Positions 1 through 12,900 of a DNA stretch of 64,000 nucleotides are shown piece after piece. The position numbers and the translations under genes were made by a program. The first letter of the stretch is position 1. Each line of letters starts with the position of its first letter. Under the pieces are notes generated by a model, which searched no databases, was not told the origin of the DNA, and saw only the letters and a list, made by a program, of their open reading frames with translations. Origin of the DNA: Membranipora membranacea (Eukaryota > Bryozoa > Gymnolaemata > Cheilostomatida > Membraniporidae); NCBI GenBank assembly GCA_914767715.1, contig OU612071.1:7113493-7177492 (forward strand), written 5' to 3'.

Positions 1-263
1 TTATCAGTCATCACCGTACACTTTATATCGTACTCAGCAACCAGTTCTATTCGTCTCAGCAACAAATAATCTACAACATTAATAACTCACAGATAATATT
101 ACTGTGGGTGTTAAAGTCCAGACTTGGAGTTTTCATACGGTAACCTCACTATTTCAATTCCATCAAATCAAACATCGGTAAAAATAATTATGCGCCCTGA
201 AAAACACTGACCACGTGACAAGGCTACAATATTGTCACAACTCTTTTTTATAAATCAAATATC

Positions 264-3200
264 TTAGTCTGTACCTTTAATTTCCACTTTGAATGAACAG
301 TTTGTATTTCTTCCATTTACGCGATAATTGTAGACCCCCACAGGTAGTTCCAGGGTATGAGTAGTGTCATCTAGTGTGATATCCAGTGTAGATAACCCCG
401 TAGAAGAAGATACAATTCCCCTGACAACCTCTTGACACTCTCCATTCTTAGATATTGTACCTGAATAATCAAAAGTAGATTTCCCCGCAATGACATTAAC
501 CACATTATGAAGGTTGACTGACATCTATACTAGATATGTGTAATGTCAAGTCACCAAGTTTGTCCAAAGAAAGAGAAAAACACCACAAGGATCCCGGCGT
601 CTACCAGCAGTAAGAAACATATAGCTGAGCTTCATTATGATACTGACTACTTATTAAAGCAAAGATGGCCATTTAGAAATTCAGTGCAGTGCAGTGTACC
701 GATTGTTTTGGGTCTAGTTGACTGTGTATTTGGTACTACAAGGTAAGAAAATGAGCAGATCAAAAACATTATCTAATGAGGTGAATGTATACTCACCATT
801 ATTTATGACCGAAATATTAGTGGTACAATTGTCTCTGTGAAAGGCATGAGTACCAACTGATAACTCAGATTGTACATCAGGAGTGACCTCGAATAATGCT
901 CTCTCCTCATCAGATGTCACATAAAGTGTCAAGTTTCTGTCTTGGCAAGTTCTCTGAGTAGTAATGGTCGGTGTGGTAGTTGCAGTGGTTGTAGTCAGTT
1001 TTGGATCTACAAAATAAACCATTTTGAAGTGGTTGAGTTGATTTTAATACCTAATTCACACGAGAAAACTAAAATAAATACTCTGGTGACGACAGGATCG
1101 AGTGACATGCTTCATCCACTGAGGACTGTGCCACTAGTGGTACCAACGGTAGTCATATGAGGATGTAGTAGAAATTTCCAGGCTGCTATTCTGATTCATG
1201 ATTTAATTGTTTCACATCTCCTTTTTCGGATCATCTTTTATTGTAAGGCAAAGGGAGATAAAATTTATCAAAGATTGATTTTTTAATAACAATTTTTTTC
1301 ACTCATCATCAGCCAGTAGTAGGCAAAGTAATAAAATTGGCCAGCATGAATCTACCTATGAATTCAACTCGAGATGACAGAGATAGTATTATATAACAGT
1401 GTAAATACTCAATCAAGCAGCCTCTTCATCTATCATGGGGAATATCAGTCATATCGATAGGTGCAATGATAGATTGGACAAGTATATACAGTATAGCCAT
1501 TAACTTCAACTTGAGATAACAAGAAAAAGACAATAAGATTATTATATATGATACTGTGTACTCACAAATAAACTTCTGGATTCTGCCATCTTGTCCGACA
1601 TACAGAGAATTATTAGTGATAAGTAGAGAGGAGGGGCGGTACAGACATCCTGAGCAGATATCCAGTGTGGTTACTCTGTCTGTGTCCAGGTCCACTAGCC
1701 GGATCTTGCTATTGCCCTCATCAGCAATGAGTAGTGTCTGATAACCTATGAATGCGAGGTCACCTGGGGAGCTGAATAAAGAGTCTAGGAGAGAGCTGTC
1801 TCTGTATCCTCTAGTCTCTGGAGACCCTGAGATAAGCGTAATTAACTTATGACTGTATGTGATACGGTAAAGAGCTCCATACGCTGCTATGACATACAGG
1901 TCACCATTCACATCCTGTGTCAGGTGCTCAATAGACGAGAGGATGTCAGACTTAACAAAAGTACCGACCACTGCTGTATTTATATTTACTGTTCTCACAG
2001 CGTTGTTACCCCAATCAGTGACGAGAAGTTGTCTGTCATTCTTATTGTCTATTAAAACAGAACCAGGATGGTAGAACTGACCCTTGGGACCATCTAAGTA
2101 TCCCTGATTCTTACCATATGACGAACACTGTCCACTGAAGACAGAGGTGTCTCCTGTAAGACGGTTTATCTCTCTCAGGCAGAGATTATAACGGTCAGCT
2201 ACAACTACACGCTCATCTGTGATCTGTACGAATCCAGTGATCCAGGTGAACCGAGCCTCAGGTCCTCTCCCCCCACTTAACCCGTCCGACTTAGCGTTCC
2301 CGGCTATGATGGTAGAGGTAGTACCATTGCTAGTCTTCAGTGAGCGAAAGTCTGTGTGGATAACGTTTCCGGATCTGAAGCGATCAATTTCCATGTGCCA
2401 AACACGTTCAGATGGGGGGGTGTTGGTGAAGTGTGTAGCTGTAGATTGCTCTATTCTGTAAGATTAATATTATTATGTAAATAAATGATGTTTCTTCATT
2501 CAATCTTACTAGTCTAGTAATTATTTAGCAAGAAAACCACGGAGATTGTGAATGAGGTGTTTTAAATTAATAATTTATGGTGTTCCCATATTATGATAAT
2601 TTAATCATTAATCGCAATAATACTTTTTACACACAATGAATTCAAAAGTAGAATTGCAGAATTCCAAACAATTAAATTCTAATTAAATTTTTTATAATAT
2701 CTATAAATTCACTCGCAATTTTGGTTCACAATAAATTTCGATTATTTGGAGTTGACTCCTATCCTACACACTCAGAAGACACAGACAATGTTTCCATTTA
2801 ACAACCTAGCTCCACTATCTCAACTTTCCAAAAATCAAATAAAACGAATCTTTCCTTCCATTAATCAACAAAAATGTTCCATACAATGAATAAAAAACCA
2901 ACAGTAGCAAATTTTGTGTCACAGATTACTTGCCTTGTCTCATGTGGGGGAGGGTAGTGGTACGAGACCGTACTCTCTAGACAACAGGTGATTGACACCC
3001 ATAGGGCTCGATGACCCCGGGACAATTTTGATGATTACTGATAGAACACATTCTTGATGTTTGAAGGATGAGTGGTTTCATCGGTTGCTTTTGTGATTAC
3101 AAGAGTTGGTTGAGCTTGAGAAGTGTGTGATTTGTGAGAGTTTTGGGTTGATGTATGATTTGTGTTTTGTGGTTTGTGGGTAGGGATAAGCCTCGGTAAA

Positions 3201-3700
3201 TCCCTCGAGAAGAGAGCGGGAATCGAACCTGGGACCTCTCGCCTGATAGCAATGATGTGATAATTTGCGCTATCAAAACTTCACAGATCACAAGGAGTAC
3301 TATCTTTTCAAGAGGTTATTCCGTCGTCCAACTTTCAACATAATCAACCTACTATATATTATCACAGCAACCTGGATATGTGACTCACCGATCAATTAGA
3401 GACTGTGTATCCTGATCAATACACCACCCAGTATTCAGAGTCCCACAACAAAACACCTGTAAAATGATAGCCTGGATTTAGTTTATCGCAAGAGAAACTA
3501 TCAAGATACTAAAGGGGACAGGGGACAATTCCCTATAAAGGCAACACTGAACCACCTTGGAGAGAATTAATTCATCAAATTAGTGGAATGTCAGGGTTAT
3601 AGCAAGTAATGCTCATCTTTCAAAGAACCATCACAATGTCTTTTTTCCAGAATAATATCCTCATTGTACTTACAAGCAAAAGTGCAAGTCTCAGCTCCAT
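264..3700 (-). CDS. Secreted NHL beta-propeller protein with hyalin-like repeats; one in-frame TAG
   Basis: I infer six exons from GT..AG motifs and phase: 3700-3674, 3456-3389, 3037-2930, 2455-1566, 1006-797 and 517-264. The first starts with MELRLALLL and joins in phase 0 to a Cys-rich segment (VFCCGTLNTGWCIDQ), giving a signal peptide. The 890-nt fourth exon holds about 296 residues of NHL repeats, with blades such as RVVVADRYNLCLREI, LLVTDWGNNAVRTV and LLIADEGNSKIRLVDL. The last two exons each end in a hyalin-repeat-like signature (LSVGTHAFHRDNCTTNISV; LPVGVYNYRVNGRNTNCSF). The exon 2930-3037 fits both neighbouring phases but has TAG at 2977-2979, so this may be a pseudogene, a read error or a truncated product. 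The last exon ends at TAA 264, but a donor-like GTACAG at about 270 would keep phase 1 and let the gene run off the left edge. Secretion and a binding role are inferred from domains only. Confidence 0.7.
1566..2455 (-). other. NHL-repeat exon of the secreted protein
   Basis: This single long exon carries the whole propeller. The acceptor tcttacag ends at 2456 and the donor GTGAGT begins at 1565 on the minus strand. It enters in phase 2 and leaves in phase 1. The segment opens with a low-complexity Thr/Pro stretch, then runs through four to five blades with the D-x-x-N-x-x-[IV]-R pattern typical of NHL repeats. The reading frame is open throughout. NHL propellers in secreted animal proteins usually bind protein or glycan ligands; the ligand here is unknown. 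Confidence 0.85.
2930..3037 (-). other. Exon with in-frame TAG (positions 2977-2979)
   Basis: The 108-nt exon has acceptor tctatcag and donor GTAATC. The previous exon leaves phase 2 and the next enters phase 2; only one frame of this exon satisfies both. That frame reads NHQNCPGVIEPYGCQSPVV, then TAG, then RVRSRTTTLPHMRQG. The other two frames either break phase or stop elsewhere. The flanking sequence looks coding on both sides of the stop. Confidence 0.6.
3186..3290 (-). repeat. tRNA-derived SINE remnant in an intron
   Basis: Read on the minus strand this has an A-box-like TGATAGCGCAAATTATC and a B box CCAGGTTCGATTCC in the order and spacing of a tRNA head. No acceptor stem pairs up, so it is a SINE-type relic rather than a tRNA gene. 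It lies in the intron between exons 2 and 3 of the NHL gene. Confidence 0.5.
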
Positions 3701-3827
3701 AATTCTTAACAGGCCGATTACCTCTTTGGAATTATTGTGATATTCGCTCTACACCTCCAGTCTCACCACAGTACGGGGAACGTAAGAAAGCTTCAGCAAA
3801 CAAATACCAAAAGCAGAGTAATGCAGC

Positions 3828-3835
3828 TATATATA
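3828..3835 (-). promoter_or_regulatory. TATA box candidate for the NHL gene
   Basis: TATATATA lies about 130 nt upstream of the inferred start codon at 3698-3700, which would put a start site near 3800 and a 100-nt leader. It is only a sequence match in AT-rich DNA. Confidence 0.35.
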
Positions 3836-3839
3836 ACCT

Positions 3840-6690
3840 TGTATGTTTTATGTGCGTCAAGCTTCTGATAAGAAAGCGAAGGAAATATTTCGTTGCTCAG
3901 TACTGAATACTGTTGACTTTAAAATCTCTTATCAGTGCGAATATCATAAGGTCGGTAAATTGGACACTGCCATGTTTCCTGTGTTAATAAAATCCAAAGA
4001 CCTGGTTACTACTGTGTGCGTCAGAGACCTGATAAGATGGACAAGTGAAACTTTTAGGGCTAAGTAACAAATCATGTTGACATTGATGCCCCTTATGAAT
4101 GAATATAATACAGGTTGCACTTATTATAGAAATTTTACCCTTATGGAATGCAAATGAGTTCGCAGGTTTCATTCACCTGCGAACCGGGCTTAGATACAAC
4201 ATTATATCATCATCCTCGTAATGGCATGATTAGGTTTATCATCAGGACCAATGTTTACAAGTCTGAGTCAGGTTCATCGATTGTGTTAATCCTTGTTTGT
4301 TACCAATATTTATCATCTGCAGCGCACAATTCTAGTGGTGTGAAATAAAGTTTTTAATTGTATCTAACTTATTGTTCACTATTAATTTAATTCAATTATT
4401 ATTGAGACTCTCAAAATTTGCAAAACAAAACTGCAATTAGCTGGACCTTTGGAACCGCTAAATTGCAGAGTATTAGCCTGAGATTATTCTATATGTTACA
4501 ATTGATCACTGCAAAGTAGTTCTATTAATGTTTAAAACGGCCCAAGTGTGAGATAGCTGTAATATCTCTGATGTTTACCAGCTTGATGATTGCCAGGTAT
4601 ATATGACTGCACTATTGTTTCATATAATTTTGTTATCACTGCTGGATTGAAAACACATTGATAGCCAACATCTGTGATGAGACTCAACCAGCCAGGGTAC
4701 TGGTATCTCACCTCCAGCGTTTATCACAGCAATTTAATTCAATTTTTTAATATCAAACCAGTGCAGCTATTGGCAGTCACAGGTAATTCTAATAAATCAG
4801 ATGGAATTTTGACATTAAGCTTGTAACATTTAATTTCAGTGATCTCAGTGTTCCCTCATCAGGCAAACGATCCTGATATTATTGCCGCTTACTATACGCT
4901 TGGCACTGTATTGTGTTTAGCAACCTATTGGCAGATCAGTGTTGTAGTCATATGGTGCATACATGTATGAACTTACCCATCATATACAAATTCATTCTAT
5001 GTTACCACAAGTTGATGTAGCTGAAGCTAAGATTAAAATGGAAAAAATAACCATCTTTTTGGATTACAGTTCATCTATAAGGGCTTGGGGTGTGTAGGGT
5101 AGGGTTGAGTGCCCAACATTTAAGGCTTGAGGGTTGAAGTTTTGGGTTTGCGGGCCCTTTTTCTTTTGGGTTGTGGATACGCTTTTTGGTTAGAGACTCA
5201 GATTTAGGGGTTGATACTCAGATTTGAGGACAAACGATATTTTATCATTTACGTTTTTAGTTTCAATAACTTTTTGAAGTTTGTTTATTGTTTATTGCTT
5301 ATTATTACTATCCATCCTGAAATAGGTTGATAGCATCGAAAGTTTCCATTAAAGAATGTTTCCAAAGTACCTATCAGTGCAACAGCTTGATTTTTTCAGC
5401 AAGTTTTTGATCAAATTTTAATTTATTTTTCTTTAGCAGTAGTTCAACAGGCCAGTCATTAGTCATTTTTATAGGGGCTTTGTTCCTCATGAGGATAGCT
5501 ATGGTACCACAGGCATTAATAACTGCTGGTATCCCATTGATACATGTTATCTTAGTTTGTGTAGCGAGAAAAAGTTATTTCCATCTGTGAGATTACACTA
5601 TTCATTGACAACCATGGACTAATAATTATGCTATCACCTTATGTATGAAAAGGTAATTACTCCAAATGGGAACATTGTCAAGAGTAACAACGCTACAACC
5701 CTGGTATTAAAAGCTAGGTACTAACTGCATTGTTATATTTTTTTGAGAAAAACACAGAAATTAATCTCAGTTAACTTTCCTGCCACTCTCTACAGGAAGA
5801 TCAGAATGCTTTACTTGGGAGAGATTAAATTTTTCGCCACCATTTACAATACCATTAGCCAAAATGGCTCTTACCGTCACAACCTCAGACCCCTCTCCTT
5901 CGTACACGAGAAAACTGCTATCTTATGTTAGACCTCTTAATGTTTAGGTAAACGTTTCTTTATAATATTTAGTCGTAAATTTACTCGTTGTAATAAATTA
6001 TAGTATATCAAATTTTATTAATAATCTATTTCCATTATTTATCAGTAAAGCCACCATTTTGTCATCAAAAGGCTCAAACAGATATTGAAAATTTAATCTT
6101 TAAATATTGTTGGTGAAAATATGATGATAGTAAAAAAGAAGATTTGTTCAACATCCATATTTAAATTATTGAAGACCTCGTGAGAATCCCTTGGGTATAT
6201 GATATGATTATACATGCTTAGTTGACCAAAAAGACAGCTGTCTCAGTAAGCTGGTAGGACAGCATTAAATAAACTGCTTTTAGAAAAATTAATTTAATTC
6301 TATTCTCTCATCTTCACACAGCCTCATTTGTCATGATACATTGTCGGTTATTATAATAAACATAAAAAAGAAAGTGAATTGCATAACTCAAACTTGAAAC
6401 ACATAGTGATTATCTTCTCCTTATATACAACCTTGGCTATTAACTTAACACAGGCCTTAGGTAGATATGAAGTGTATACTGAGTGTATCATGAAGGAAAT
6501 GGTAACATTAATCGTCTTAAGTTAATTGCAAAGTTGATCGTGAAATTAATAGCAAAGTTAACTGCGTTGTTAATGGTAAAGTAAATTGTAAAATTTATGG
6601 CACTTCCAAGTTTGCATGTTGATTTTCAGGTTACTCTGTCCCAATCATCAATCAAGACAGACAAATTAACTCAGGTAGACAAATGCAAAT
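3840..6690. other. Intergenic region, no supported gene
   Basis: Both strands hold only short ORFs (74 codons or fewer) without recognisable domains or convincing splice sites. It separates the start of the NHL gene from the 3' end of the PAN/Fn3 receptor. I see no repeat with a second copy here. Confidence 0.5.
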
Positions 6691-6694
6691 CAAA

Positions 6695-6941
6695 CTAACA
6701 AGGTTGTTCATATTCATCATTGACAGGCGTTTCAAGCAATGCTGACAGCACATTTTGATACGTTTTATCACCATGTTGATCAGGTAGCACAGGGCATACA
6801 AGAGAGTCAGATGGGGTCAGGTATTCTAGTTGACATGCATTCCCACCATGTCGATGATCCGCCGGTATTTCATATATATGCAGATCAGGCAATGCTGGGC
6901 CTGTGTGCTGATAGACATCATCCACTGCATCATTCTGGAGA
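6695..6941 (-). other. Cytoplasmic tail exon with five tyrosine motifs
   Basis: This final exon enters in phase 2 and codes 82 residues ending DEYEQPC and TAG. Tyrosines sit in VYQHT, IYEIP, EYLTP, TYQNV and EYEQP. YQNV matches the YxN core of Grb2-type SH2 ligands. The segment is acidic and Pro-rich and has no catalytic domain. Docking of SH2 proteins is inferred from the motifs, not shown. Confidence 0.7.
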
Positions 6942-9900
6942 CTGCAAATATGAAGGGAGAACTTAAATGTGAAATTTCAGATTCAAAGAAGAACATTAAA
7001 TGAGAAATATATAAATTAATGAGAGGGAAGAGTATGATCACACAGCATGGCCAGAATTTTCACATGCAGATCCCTTTTTAGCACTTGGTAAAGTAAATGA
7101 AGTGGAAGTGGCGATTTTGTTGCGCAATATACTTTTACACCTTATGCTTATAATACCATCATAACATGCCAGGCTGAATAATAAATTACTCCTTTGACTG
7201 ACCAAAGCCTTTGAATGTTGCCTCTCCTGCCACTCATAACCAAAGGGGTTTTCATCTCATAACAAATATTAAGCGCTTCTTTGTGTATGAACATATAATC
7301 TCAATTCAGATAAACCATTTTATTCAAGAGTGACAAAATTGTTATTTCATCGACAAAGAACTTATGACATACCTCAGTCGGCGGCGCACATATATCAGGG
7401 TCAACATGATAACTACACCAACGGCAACGGCACCGACCACGCCTCCAGCAATAGCACCCGCCGCGCCATTTATGTTTGTCTCTCCATTGGGAGGGATTGG
7501 AGTTGAAGTACTTGGTAGAACCACTGAAACAGAGGAGATATTCATTGAACGGACTGAAATGATTATAATGATTAAAAATGAGAGTAAAAATGATAATTTT
7601 TCATTGGAGTGAGTTCTGACACTGGTTGTCTCACCACATTTACCAATGGAGTTTTGAGAGACATGTTTTGAACTGATTCAACAATACAGGTTACAAACCT
7701 CTCAGGGGTTCTTCATTGAGCTGATAGAATTCTGTGACTTCCTGTTCCATGACAGCCTGGTATCTGACATATATAGTAAAGCTTCCTAACCGAAGCTCTC
7801 TATTCTCGAAGCCCTCATACATTTGCCCATCCCCAACGATAAATGTGTTGTTAGAATCCTCAAGGGCCAGTTTCGCAGCTATGTAGGTGCTTGTGCCATC
7901 AATGGCAAGGGTGGTTGTTGTGGTGGATATTTCACGTTGTTGAATAGAATTCTGCTGCACCACAATCCAGATCATGCTGAATCTCTGATCAAAGTTGTTG
8001 AATGATGTGAGATCAGGCAGAGTTATGGTGACATTGCCCTCATAGACTATGATATCCAAGCCCATTGATGATATATTCAGTACTGGGTCTACATCATAAA
8101 GATAGACACAATGATACATTTTAATTGCAAGTTGAATATTTTTGCACGCTTCTTTCTTCTGATAGAAAAGGTAATGGGTCTGCTCTGTTTTCACAATCAA
8201 TTCACAAAACAGTTGTCAGTTTTATTATTGTAAGCATTGTGTCTACGATACAGACATTTTCACTGTTTACTATAAATTTGTAGGGATGTCAAGTCGGAAA
8301 ATAAGAGTAGATAATATGGCACAAGCAGCACATAATAGCAATTCTAAGAACTTCCATCTTGCAGTTAGAATTTAAAATGTCTGACACTCTGGAATTTTCA
8401 TGGGAAGTACAAACTTTAATATTTGGCGCTTCGTTTTAATAAATGATATGTCAGTGTCATGGAAACAATTTTTTGAGTGAAAAAAATTGATCAATATAAC
8501 AGAGTCATTGTACACATAACTTGTATAAATAAGAGTGATACCCACATTCAGGTTTGGTCCATAGTGACATCAAACTTGAGCTGAAGCTATAGCCGCTATT
8601 GCTGAGTAAAGCTTTAACTTGGCACTCATACTGGACCTGAGGGAGAAGTCCAGTCAGTTCGAGATTAGAATCATCACCTGGACGAGGAGTGAAGACAAGC
8701 GCTTGCGAAGATTGAGTAAAAGCCTCCTGATTAAAGGTGCTATTTGTTAAACTGCAAATTACCTGCAACAGCATCAACATGTTAAGAGTGCATTAAATTA
8801 ATTTAATAGGATTTAAGCTGTTTTAAGAAATCTGCAAGGTTGAGAGTGATCAAGTCCCACATTGACGGGTCTAAAATGAAAATTCTTCAGTAAAGTTTAG
8901 ACAGTTTATCTCATTGAGGCCCCAGTGAATACACAAACACTTACCTGATAATATGTGATTATTGCATCATTATATCCTTCAATGAGACTCCAGCTCAGAG
9001 ACCGTTTGGAGCTTCAGGGACTAAGTAAAAAGAAACAGAATTGACTCACTGACTTAGAACGTTGTTGAAGCCTATGGTAAATGATGAATCAAGGTGTAGC
9101 TTTGAAAATACCAGATTTTTTATCGTAGGACTAACTGTTAGAACCTAGTCGTTGTTGAGTTAAAACAATTTGCAGTAATATTTTTTTTAACAGCCTCACC
9201 TTTTTTTGTTTTATAGAATCTTGTCAAAACTTGCTGCTGATATCCGCCAACTAGATTTGTGGACATGGTGATGGTGAAATTTACACCCTGACCCTTTGTA
9301 AATCTCCATGGCCCTGAGTTGCCCTCACCATGAAGTGATCCTGATTCAAAGGAAATCCTCACTGTATCCACGCAACTATCTATCTATAAAAATGTCATAA
9401 GGGATACAGTTTAATAGACTGAACATTGATACTGATACTTATTTAGTACACATTCTCCACTACTCAGAATATGATAAACTAATGGTTGACAATCATACCA
9501 CGATCGGCTACTAACCAAAGAATGAGTCTGGAGGCTAACTGTTCGATTTACTCCAGGCACAAGAACACCTGTCTCTTCAATGATCACCTGATTGTCAGTC
9601 AACATTGGGCGCCCTGTGTAAAGAAAGCAAATAAAAAGTCGTATTGCACACTTTTAAACGTTGGTCACTTTGAGAAAGAAATGGCAAGAGCGCACCAAGA
9701 TGATTAACACTCTTGCAAACAGATGATACCATTTTTCGAACATATGTGACCTATACTCACCGGCACAGAACTGCTGAGATGATGCATATTTCTCATCAAC
9801 AATCTCTAGTCTGTTGAAATTCCTCACAACATGTACTCTGGCATAGAAAGGTTGAGTGTAGTTCGGGAGGTACAGAATTGCAGATCTTTCTGTATCCAGG

Positions 9901-12900
9901 AAGATAGATTCCCCGTTAGAGCACGCTACCTCAGAATTGAAATCTCCCTTTGTAGAGCAGGTTACTTTGAAGCCTCCTCCTGTTATATTCTGCTTGCCTG
10001 CTTCTCTAGATTGGTACCCTATAGGCTCACCCCATGAGAGCTGCACACGCTTTTCTGCCATATTAGATATGTCAGCAGAGACTCCATCCACAAGGAGATA
10101 TTCTATAAAACATAAACTACTATCTATTTTAGAATTGCTCCCTTAAAAGATTGTGGTGTAAAGTTCAAATGAACCGACTATCTGTCAACTGAAAATAAAA
10201 TCAAACAGCAAATTAAATATTGCTCACAAGGGTGATCGACAGACAAAGAAAAGTTACTATTTATCAATCAATAGGTCAATGGCTCAAAATGAACCTGCGA
10301 ATCACTATGGTAGATAGATTCTTCAAAATTACAATTTCCTTGTCTGTAAATTCCTTAGTCAAATATGAGCAACTAACACAATTAATACGATTTTTCTCAT
10401 CTAAAATGCCTTCCCAGTTGAGTTGGTGTTATATACGATTTACTCACCAGCCACAAAGGGACGGATAGAGACAGTCCTTCCTCCTCTATATTGTCTATCT
10501 TTTCAAACTATCAATGTGTCATATACATTGATGTTTTTCACATCCTGTTGAGCACCAAAGTAAGCATCATAACCACCCGTACTAAATGTCACTAAATTTC
10601 CACTACAATTACCTACACGCCTCACGATGAGTGATGGGCACTCCCCCTGTTTTACTTTCACAATTTTTTCAGTTATAAAATGAAAATTGACAGCACCGAG
10701 CCCTTGCTGTGAGTGAAGCAATGTCTGATCAATGAGTTTGAAGTCCCTGCTGGTGCCATATCGCTCCCAAACAGCAGCATAGGTTTGACATGGTGTACCA
10801 GATGAACGAGTGAAATACTGCCATGCTACTAAGTATCCGTCTGCCTCAATCGGGTTATTATACATGATCACATAATCATAACCGCGGTCTCCTCTTTGAC
10901 TGACTGTCATATCTGTGGCTCCAGGAGCTTCATCTGACAGAAAATAACATCACAAACGTTTTGGAATGTGTGAGGATCGGAAGATTAAGTGCACTCAATC
11001 ATAATTTTACCGATTTTGATGTTCATCAAATATGATAAATTGCCCAAAATGCTGAAAAGAGATATTAGAATTTTGTGTGTTGCTCAACACTTTGCTCAAC
11101 AATGCACTTTATTTTGTTCAAATGAAAAAAAAAAGATCACTTTATAGATCTAAAAACTTTTCCAAATAATTCAATATTGACCACCCAGTTCAATACAAGT
11201 CTTTTACTGGCTGAGGTTCATAATCATCAGTCTTTGATGGCTGAGTCTGTCATTCTTGTACCCCAACCAAAATTCAGGATGAAAGCTTACCGAGGTACCA
11301 ATGAGGTCTGTTGAAAAATTGCCAATCTTCGCCTGCTTCACTCACGACATTGGCATCGTCAGATAGTTTGTCATTAAGGACACAGTGGTTATTGCTGGTT
11401 GCCTTGTTTATTGAGCGACAGTTCGTACTTCCAACATGATCCACATATCTGCTCATACAGTGTCTAAGACTATAAGTATCTGTGGATATATTGACTCCAC
11501 CGATGAGATCCCTGCCTTTTTCAGAAGTCCACGGCTGCCAGAATCCTGAAATTGTAAATTTTTCAAGATAACTAGATTTATAAGCCTAAGTCTCTACAAT
11601 GAGTCTACCGTAGAAATAACATGCCTCTCTGGTTCACTCATAAATTTTTGGCTAATTGGTCCATCAAATTTTGGCTTGATGCGCTTAACTTCATGAGATA
11701 ATGCCTAAAAAAATGCTTCCCTCTGTCGTTGCTTTGCATGCAGGTCATTTGACATTTTTGCAATTAAAGGGAAGAAAAGGCTATTGTAATAATAAATTTC
11801 ATGGTGCAGATGAAATTAATCATGAGCTCATTTTTTGCAGAATTCATGAATTCTCATGCACAATATACAATACATTGGATGAGTGCTATTAAGGAGGGCT
11901 TATTGTTTCGTTTGATGATATTTTACAGTATTGAATAATAGTGAGTACCTGCACAGATGGGTCTGAGTGAGTACTGATAGCCTGGATGACTCAGAGGTTC
12001 AGCTGTCTGGTCGTTCTCCTCCAGCAGCTCACACCTCCTGTTAGAGGATCGGTAATTCACAGCAGCACGAATAAAACTGCTCTCTTCTACACATTTCTTC
12101 TTACATCCCTCTAAGCCCTGTCCTTGACCAAGAGTGACTACCTTGGGCCAACCAGATACATATGGGTCTAGTTTCTGTCCTGCTTCAGTTACCCATTTAC
12201 ATGGAAGAGCTAAGGCAGAAATTAATAGTAAGAGACCACAATAATTACTGCAGCATTATATAGAACATTGAAGAACTGCAAAAGAAAAGAAGAACTGCAT
12301 GTTCAAAATATTTATTTAGTCCTATTGGAATTGAAGAAGGGTTAGAGTAAATCCCTAATAGCCTACCATCTATATAATGAAAATACCAGAACATCAAACA
12401 GCAAAACATACAACACACTGACGACAGTGATCACAGTATTTTCTGTGCAAAGGTTAGTAATTTATCTGACACAGCATTTTGATAATAGATAATGATGATG
12501 ATTATTATGTGCCTCCGATGATTTACTTGGAAGCCAAGTTATATTCTCATCTCAGTTTACCTTACATACTGTCTCATACCTCGGAGATGTGGGGATAGAA
12601 CCATAACGTCTAGTAAACTATACTAGTACAACCGTGTTGATAGGCTTTGTATTAGCAACGATAACCAATTTGTTTTTGTCGGAGATCAGTATGATTTTAA
12701 GAATAATCACACTGGGCAGTCCGGCAGTTGAGTAAAGCGTTGAGTTCTATTCTATAACCAGTTAAACGTCTGAAATATGTTATCACATAACACCTCTAGT
12801 CTATTTTTGCACAACCAAATATCTGTTATCATTGAACCCCTTTCTGAAGGGTACATGGGTCCTTGAAAATCAAAGGTTTGGGGTGTATTGTTAGAGAGAC

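Noticed and set aside
3843-4348. Plus-strand ORFs of 74 and 66 codons as small genes
   Set aside because: No domain, signal peptide, splice partner or second copy; they lie in AT-rich DNA where such lengths arise by chance.
6739-7041. ORFs overlapping the receptor tail exon on both strands
   Set aside because: They are shadows of the tail exon, whose splice phase and tyrosine motifs fix the true frame.
10503-10560. A tiny intron removing the TGA at 10503 (donor at GTATATGACA, acceptor at AATATAG)
   Set aside because: It would be about 41 nt with no pyrimidine tract, and it changes the frame so the exon would no longer exit in phase 1.
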